DNA from: Thysanoteuthis rhombus
Taxonomy: Eukaryota; Mollusca; Cephalopoda; Oegopsida; Thysanoteuthidae
Assembly: GCA_963457665.1 (NCBI GenBank)
Contig: OY735207.1
Span: forward strand, 37,710,816 to 37,774,815
Length of the DNA: 64,000 nucleotides
Direction of reading: 5' to 3'
In this document: positions 58,079 to 64,000 of the stretch, in pieces
Position numbering within the stretch: position 1 is the first letter of the stretch
Layout of the letters: the number at the start of each line of letters is the position of its first letter
Translations under genes and position numbers: made by a program
Notes under the pieces: generated by a model
Told to the model about the DNA's origin: nothing
Databases searched by the model: none
What the model saw: only the letters and a program-made list of their open reading frames with translations

Positions 58079-58443
58079 TGGAATCAAGAAAAAAAAAAAC
58101 AAAGAAAGAATATTCTGCCTTCAAAGGACAAAGAATTTATGCAGAATCATGGTTTCTCTATATCCAGGGATGTTTTGATAATTTTACGTATCTGAACTTA
58201 TATTTGTGAAAGGTTGTGTTTATGTTCCCATCTCCTCCCAATACATTGCATTGCAACAGGAGATAAATATTCGAGGTACCTCTGAAATGTTCAGGATTAG
58301 AGCATGGAAAATCCAGGGTGATTTGTAACATTTTAAGAGGTTTAGAGATGGGTGTTTATTCACTAATTGACTATAATATTGACCTGTTTGTGTTCCAAAT
58401 TGAGAAACGTTAGTGATATTATTTTATGTATGTTAATATCACA
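58079..58443. other. Unassigned DNA
   Basis: No recognised feature. Confidence 0.4.
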
Positions 58444-58690
58444 GAATTCATTAAGAAAATTCAAATGGCAATGGGTTGGCCATGTTGCAAGAATGGCAGA
58501 TAACTGCTGGACATCACGACTCATAACATGGACTCTTAGAGATCAAATGTGAATTTGAGGCTGGCAGAATATGAGATTGCCTGACAAACTGGACAGCTCC
58601 ACGGAGTATTGGCTCGGCGACACCTACAATGGAGTGGCCAGGCAAGTCCTTGGGAAGGTCTACGTCTAACAACAGTTGATAAATACTGAT
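58444..58690 (+). mobile_element. RTE-type LINE 3' end (lineage A), decayed
   Basis: ttcattaagaaaattcaaat, ggcaatgggttggccatgtt, gcaagaatggcagataactg, catcacgactcataacatgg, agaatatgagattgcctgac and ttgggaaggtctacgtctaa match the other lineage A ends. An open piece reads KFKWQWVGHVARMADNCWTS. The tail is reduced to actgatgaagaa. Confidence 0.75.
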
Positions 58691-58899
58691 GAAGAAAGTA
58701 TTGTTCAACTTTATGAGACAAACAATGTAATGAGTTTTCCATTTGCCATTTTGTATCGTGTGGATTCCATAAAGACAGTAATGCAACACAGCCAACGAAA
58801 AAATGTGCGCTGTGATCCGAGTTGCAGTGAATGTGTATAAATATCAGTGATAGTTTATCAAATTTCAAAAAGAGTCACTAATCTTTCTCATAAGCCTCG
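58691..58899. other. Unassigned DNA
   Basis: Short gap between the RTE end and the Penelope-like remnant. Confidence 0.4.
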
Positions 58900-59230
58900 C
58901 CCAGGAAGTTGCAGAAAAGTGCAGAAACTGGCAGGTCTCTCAAGATTTGACTTGATGAAAAGCTGTAATCAAAGGCAAGATAGGAAGATCTGGAATGGTT
59001 GACCATATTTGGAGAGAAAAAGGCAAACATTTCTCTCTCTGGGAAGAAGTGCGTGTAATAGTTAAGGACCACTGTTGGAAACTGGGGAAAATTAAGGAGC
59101 CAGCCCGCATCAGTATGTCAACAGAAGTGGCTACAACTACTCAACAGGGATAAGGTATGAAAATCCAGGCCTGACAAGGAAAGAGGAAGAATTCAACATA
59201 ATCCGAATCCTACACATTTAGATATTACAC
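58900..59230 (+). pseudogene. Penelope-like retroelement, GIY-YIG endonuclease C-terminal remnant
   Basis: The plus strand reads ETGRSLKI then a stop and LDEKL (frame 1), then, after a frameshift, DHIWREKGKHFSLWEEVRVI, VKDHCWKLGKIKEPARISM and STEVA. In Penelope-like elements the C-terminal GIY-YIG endonuclease has a YIGETGRSL..R..EH...V segment followed by AVADH.W...H...W..V..I..E..W..RK..EA..I. The match in order and spacing is good. In such elements this domain nicks DNA to prime insertion. The reverse transcriptase and the N-terminal part of the nuclease are missing, and stops and a frameshift kill it. A hammerhead-like motif follows immediately (59231), where a terminal repeat would lie. 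A minus-strand frame over 58878-59072 is a shadow. Confidence 0.65.
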
Positions 59231-59275
59231 CTGAAGAAGGCCATAGAATGAATCGGAGGAAAAATCATGTTTACA
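59231..59275 (+). ncRNA. Hammerhead-ribozyme-like motif (copy 3), decayed, after the Penelope-like remnant
   Basis: ctgaagaaggccatagaatg continues to aatcggaggaaaaatcatg. CTGAAGA, the extra A and GGCC are kept, while the stem partner (TCGG) and the GAAAC box (GAAAA) are decayed. Its position just downstream of a GIY-YIG remnant in the same orientation is the main reason to link the three motifs in this window to a Penelope-like family. Confidence 0.35.
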
Positions 59276-60434
59276 ACACAAGTAACAAAAAGAAGTTCAA
59301 TAGTACAGAAAACTCTTTGAATGTAAATGATCCCGTTATGTTTTTAAGAGTAACATGCTAGTAAATAAATAAATACCATATGTGATATACCAGAAGAATA
59401 CTGAGAACATATTGCTAAAAATGTAGCCATCAAAGCAACAAATATGAAAATAATTTCTGGAATAATAACAATACAAAACTTTGGAAAATATGATCATTAT
59501 TTGAATAGTTAGTTCAACCGACTCACAAAAGTCAATAAAAAATAAAAAAAACATGCCCTTGTACCAAACTTGGGTTACTCTAACAAGTGATTATTTCTTT
59601 ATCAAAAGGTATCCCCAACACCTATTATTGTGAAAATCTGTATGAAATATTGGGCAGGGTTTATTCATAAGGCATTAAATTGAGAACCAACAAGAAAAAT
59701 AGATTAGAGTTGGTGACACAGAAATTAATCTGAAACAACAAACAAATAAGCACTGTTTCAAAATTGGGAACAGCCATGGGGGCAAAGATATGAATAATAA
59801 GAGGCAATATCATAGATTATCTTGTTGAGATAATGAATAAATTCAGGCACAATAGAGCATTTACATACATGTGGATGGCTTCGTTCATAGATTCATCATT
59901 TTAAGAAAATGTAAGACAAGAGTAAACTCATATCAGCATTAAGAAAAGATTTCTTAGAACTTAAATACAGGAAATAAATATGCAAACATCTAATGACAGC
60001 CTAAGAGACTAGAGGCCATTGATATATTATCATTAAAGTTTTCAGTGAGAGCAAAATGATCTCTGTCCACAATGAGTAAAAAAAAAAATAGAAGTACAAG
60101 TGCAGTGAGTAACTTTAGATAAATACAGAGGAAGTGGTCTATTATAATCACAGATAATATCATTGAACAGTTATTGTTATTAAAATCAGTAGCCCCCAAA
60201 CACTTCATTTAAATTAAGTTAGAAATTCTGAAAATTTCTTCCAAAATTCCATATTAATTCTTTATAATGTTAGGCTGTTTATAACAATGAAGATGTATTA
60301 AGAAATGGAAATATGATCCAACAGAATGATTATAAATTGCATTATATCATAAAGAAACTTATCTAAAATTACACATTTAATATATCACTCACCCTAGACA
60401 AATTAAATAGAATAAAGAATTTTTTTAAAAATGG
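59276..60434. other. Unassigned AT-rich DNA
   Basis: No recognised gene or repeat. Confidence 0.5.
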
Positions 60435-60515
60435 AACTGCTGAGGGAATTGAACCTGCCACTGATTGGGTAGCCGCTTTAAAACAGCAATGCTCTTACCA
60501 TTGAGCTGAGCAGCT
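60435..60515 (-). pseudogene. tRNA-like sequence (tRNA pseudogene or SINE head), UUU-type anticodon
   Basis: On the minus strand a tRNA layout is visible: acceptor AGCTGCT pairing with AGCAGTT (one G-U), D arm GCTC...GAGC around AATGGTAA, anticodon stem TTGCT/AGCGG with loop GTTTTAA (anticodon position TTT, lysine), a long variable region of about 14 nt, and a T arm with GGTTCAATTCC, a near-perfect pol III B box. The T stem pairs at only three of five positions, and position 8 is C rather than T. A functional tRNA is therefore unlikely. Confidence 0.45.
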
Positions 60516-60797
60516 ATCAGTAATGCAAAGGCCAAAATAACTGCTTTCAACCCAAATTCTTATCTCGTTTATTCTTGGTCTATTCGCTTCTTTCAATACG
60601 ATAGTTGTGTATTAGGAAATGGATATAGATTTATAATTATCAATGTAAATTGTTCCAATTTTTATACTCTTATTGTTATCTAAAAAAACACTGTCAAAAA
60701 GTGATCACAATAAGCCTTCTCCTCCGTATCTATTTCTAGCCTTGTAAAAAAAATACATTTGCGCATACACGTAGACTTCACGCATGCACACACTCAC
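60516..60797. other. Unassigned DNA
   Basis: No recognised feature. Confidence 0.4.
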
Positions 60798-61108
60798 AAT
60801 GTTAGGATGCACACTGAGCAGAGAGAGAAAAAAGGAAGAAATATAGTTAGTAGTGAACATATAAAGAATTCAATGAGGACACTTCAACAACAAAGTGAGC
60901 AAGTCTGATAAGGCTTTTTTTTTCTAAAAGACTGACAAGCAACAAGCTGAATCTTAAAGAGGAGCCAATAATGGGAATGTGGCCGATAAGGACCTGTTTA
61001 CTTGCTCAAGAGGAGAGAATATAGAGAGTATCAATGTATCATTTGCTGTGAAACCATCGATGTGCAAGAGAGCAAGGTTTGGAGAGCAGGGAAGATTTTA
61101 AAAAATGG
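60798..61108 (+). repeat. 300-bp dispersed repeat, copy 2
   Basis: Direct copy of 57762-58078 about 3.0 kb downstream, with roughly 85% agreement by eye. Confidence 0.65.
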
Positions 61109-61469
61109 AGAGAGTATTATGCAGACTATGTTATTATGCCTAACTTCTGGGAATATAATTTTTAGATCCATTCTTTCTTATTTTTATTTTGAATTTCATA
61201 AAAATGAACGTCATGCAAACATTGGTTAAAGGCTTTACTAAAGTAGCAACAGACTTTTTTGAAATGTAAAAGTAAAATGCAATCTACTCACGATGAAAAG
61301 ATATTTACCTGTAAGAAAAGAAAAACAAAAGATTAAAAAGGACATATAACAAATAACTTGTAATCAAAGTACATCAAACAGACACAGTTGTTTTCATAAT
61401 GCATGACACATGAAGCGATGACTTTGTCTGTCTTGAACGATCCACAGGGACCCAATTATTTTTTAATAG
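61109..61469. other. Unassigned DNA
   Basis: No recognised feature. Confidence 0.4.
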
Positions 61470-61695
61470 TAAGTGTAGCTTTTTATGGGACCAGGTTGTT
61501 TGCCCAATACCCAAGATGAATTGCCTTATGGGGCTGAAGGGCTCCAACACTCCTGCTATTTAGTTATAGTTTGGAAAGAAGTGGATGCAAGCATTTCTCA
61601 AGGGCATTAGCGAAATGTGAATGCAACTATCCCAACTGAAGTTTGAACTTGGTTCACTGATTCCATTCATTAGGCCATCCTCACCTCCAGCAGAT
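61470..61695 (-). mobile_element. tRNA-derived SINE, minus strand
   Basis: On the minus strand, gaggatggcctaatgaatgg (A-box-like) is followed by aaccaagttcaaacttcagt (B-box-like) and a gcttgcatccacttctttcc body that recalls the SINEs at 46790 and 62960. Confidence 0.55.
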
Positions 61696-62954
61696 GTGAT
61701 GCATACATTGATAGAAAGATGCAACTATTTCAGCCACTTGGCCATATTTTTTTAAAATGTCAGCGACATTAGCTCTCTCTTTCTTTCTTTCTTTCCTCAT
61801 TTTGTTGAATTATGATGAAGAAATAAAATGAATTTCCCTCACTCTCTCTCACCTCCCTTCCTCTTCTATGCATGAATTAGACCTTTTTTGAGCGTCATTG
61901 TTATTAGATAGGAAAATGAAGTCAACTCCACCATAGGACTTTGACAAAAAGAGCAATCCACTTATTTTCAAACACTGACAAAAAAAAAGAAAAAAAAAAG
62001 AAAAAATGGCGTTCAATATGTCTGGGGGAATAAACAGAATAACAACAGCACTATAATTGCTGGCTAAGATTCCCAAGAGACCTGCTATTCTTCACAATTG
62101 AATTGAGGATATACTTCTCAGGCAATTGGTAAATGTTCTTCATAGACATCTTCCTGTGATTTCATACACGAGTAGTTTGCCTAACAACATTTGGGCAAAG
62201 TTCTTTGAAGCGAATTCTGTCAAGCAGTAAAGTATATCTTCTTTAAGACGTTGAGTATTCACTTCTGGTGTGCCACTTAGGAGGGATTCAAAGTATCTAC
62301 CATTGGCTGAAGGATGCTTAGATTTTCAAGCATGATTAACTGTCCTACAAATGTGAAATTTTACAATGACGGAGGCCGAGATGAAAACAACATCGTATCC
62401 ACTCTGATATACTTGATCATAAGCAGTGACGGGTCCTCTTTCTCATATACATTACAAAGATCTCTTGTTAATCTATTGATAGTAAAAAAAGATTTATTTG
62501 AGCAAATTCAACATAGCTTCAAATAATTCCATCAGCCCTGTATCACATTCTTGACAACTTTTACAGGAATAAATACAGCTTTGAATACTCAAAACCACAC
62601 TTAGTTCTTAGTTCAGTCATATAGATAAATAACAGGTACACGTATCCCTAGCTTTTTGAAGATAGCGTTCAGGATTTGTTTTACAGTGAGCCATTATAGA
62701 GGTAGCACACACCCTCTTCCTCTCTCCCTTTCTTGTAAGTCAGTCTCCTATACCTCCTACCACCCCAACATCCAACGACTGCCTTTCATGCCGTCATCAA
62801 CATTTTTTTCTTTTTCTTCAAAGTCTTTATGAGACCAAGGTAATAGTATCTGACTCCTTGTTTTTTTTTCTAATTTTTTGGATAGTGCATTCTTCAGCCT
62901 TTCTCAGGAACATGTTGCACAGTTGATAATCGTTGAGTGTCTTGTCTCTTTTTA
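61696..62954. other. Unassigned DNA with (CTTT)n patches
   Basis: ctctctctttctttctttct at 61773-61793 and poly-A-type sequence at 61980-62005. Frames here show no family resemblance. Confidence 0.45.
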
Positions 62955-63190
62955 AAAACTATGCAGATGGCCTAATGATTAACAGCATGGAGAACGGAAT
63001 CAGAGAACAGAGTTAAAATTCTGGGTGGGACAGTATACATTCACTTTACACATATGCCCTTGCAAAAAAAAAAAAAAAAAAAAAAAGAGTATGAATCCAC
63101 TTCCCAACAGAGCAGTTTCAGCTCTTTTATCCCTGTAAAGAAGCCCAGTTGCTACAAACAATGATTGGGTTTCCATAGATCATTCAAGAG
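62955..63190 (+). mobile_element. tRNA-derived SINE
   Basis: cagatggcctaatgattaac (A-box-like) and agagttaaaattctgggtgg (decayed B box) are followed by a body with an internal poly-A (63066-63086), gtatgaatccacttcccaac and aagaagcccagttgctacaa. The body matches the SINE at 46790-46990. The run of 21 A within the body has grown in this copy only. Confidence 0.6.
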
Positions 63191-63814
63191 ATGGAGACAA
63201 AATTATTGCCTAATGTGTTATGTGAAATAGAAAACAACTTTGCTTTTTACAGTATTCAAAGATTACTAGATACATGTAAGGAAGGCCAAAGAACATATCA
63301 GCCGGAAAATTGCAATAAAACCAAGAAAGATGAGGATACAAGTAAGAATAATTCACAGAATAATGACAATGCTTTATCTTAGACAACACTTCAGGCAGGA
63401 AGTGAAAAATTAAGCAACATTCTACACTGACATTGCCACTAACTGGTTGACATTTTGAAAAATTCAAGATATTGACAATTGGTATGCTTTTCACATGAAT
63501 CATTGGTAAACATTTGCAATAAAAACAGTTTCATTCTTTGTTATACATGTAAATTCATTCTAAGTGAAGACATACAGAACAGTAGTTACTAAAAATCACA
63601 GATTTGTAATCTGGAATGTATATATGGAGGTATCCCTGGCTTTATGGAATTTTGATTCATGGCACTTCACTTTTATTAAAGACCTCAAGCCGCCATAGTT
63701 TTGAACTGAATCTGTGAGCATTTGTGATTCATGTAGATCTGTTTTGTGCATAGGTTCAAGTATTAGAAAGTCTTAAGAGGGTTTTTAAGGGTATTTCACT
63801 AAGCCATCAATAAA
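63191..63814. other. Unassigned DNA
   Basis: The 63-codon frame at 63191-63382 is Asn/Lys-rich without a recognisable domain. Confidence 0.4.
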
Positions 63815-63900
63815 AGATCATTTTGGGGGGTTGAGAATACTTGAAAATTTATCCCATACAAATTAATGGAAATTGCTTTGTAGAAAATATGCTATGAAAT
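63815..63900 (+). repeat. Fragment of the dispersed repeat shared with 35690-35790
   Basis: See 35690-35790. The copies align over about 70 bp. Confidence 0.5.
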
Positions 63901-63937
63901 ATATAATAAACATAAAAAGTTTAGGAAATCATAAATG

Positions 63938-63958
63938 CACATATATATATATATATAA
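63938..63958. repeat. (AT)n microsatellite
   Basis: catatatatatatatatata. Confidence 0.9.
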
Positions 63959-64000
63959 TATAGCTGCTACCACAAACTTTTGTTAAAAAGTAAAATGTAT

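Noticed and set aside
58514-58868. Minus-strand frames of 93 and 110 codons
   Set aside because: They are shadows of the RTE remnant at 58444-58690 running into flanking DNA.

Overview
This window reads as non-coding animal DNA. It is AT-rich with long homopolymer runs, (AT)n and (GA)n microsatellites, and several tandem arrays. No open reading frame looks like an intact host gene. Most recognisable content is decayed transposable elements. The mix (two RTE-type LINE lineages with (TGA)n tails, tRNA-derived SINE heads, Penelope-like, Merlin, mariner, hAT and Helitron remnants, large GA-rich minisatellites) best fits a mollusc, probably a cephalopod. That assignment is inference, since no single-copy marker gene is present. 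The window is probably intergenic or inside a long intron.

Layout. 0-5 kb: a telomere-like insertion, a Merlin transposase fragment and a deleted mariner, then an RTE 3' end. 5-15 kb: mostly unassigned AT-rich DNA with a complex inverted/direct repeat cluster (6.66-7.86 kb), a hammerhead-like motif (11.85 kb), the first copy of dispersed repeat R1 (13.2 kb) and another RTE 3' end. 15.3-18.2 kb: a 2.9-kb polypurine minisatellite of about 30 units in two forms. 18.5-30 kb: short dispersed repeats, a second GA array, SINE heads, three RTE fragments and a 29-bp minisatellite (27.4-27.9 kb). 30-44.5 kb: SINE heads, one possible short exon (35.5 kb), two ends of zinc-finger-tailed non-LTR elements, R1 copy 2, a second hammerhead-like motif, and RTE fragments of both lineages. 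45.5-51 kb: a deleted mariner with both inverted ends, an RTE-B 3' end, a 24-bp minisatellite and further RTE. 51-58 kb: a Helitron terminus, R1 copy 3 carrying a nested RTE tail, and a hAT element with 8-bp target duplications that has been split by an LTR retrotransposon. 57.7-64 kb: a 300-bp dispersed repeat pair, a Penelope-like endonuclease fragment followed by the third hammerhead-like motif, a tRNA-like sequence and SINEs.

The elements do not work together as a system. What they show is the order of events: elements nested inside elements, and arrays grown from short purine-rich units. The observations most worth checking are the hammerhead-like motifs linked to a Penelope-like remnant, the LTR-in-hAT nest, the telomere-like insertion at 462-509, the large two-form minisatellite and the possible exon at 35475-35674. 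All family calls come from reading motifs by eye. No database search was run.
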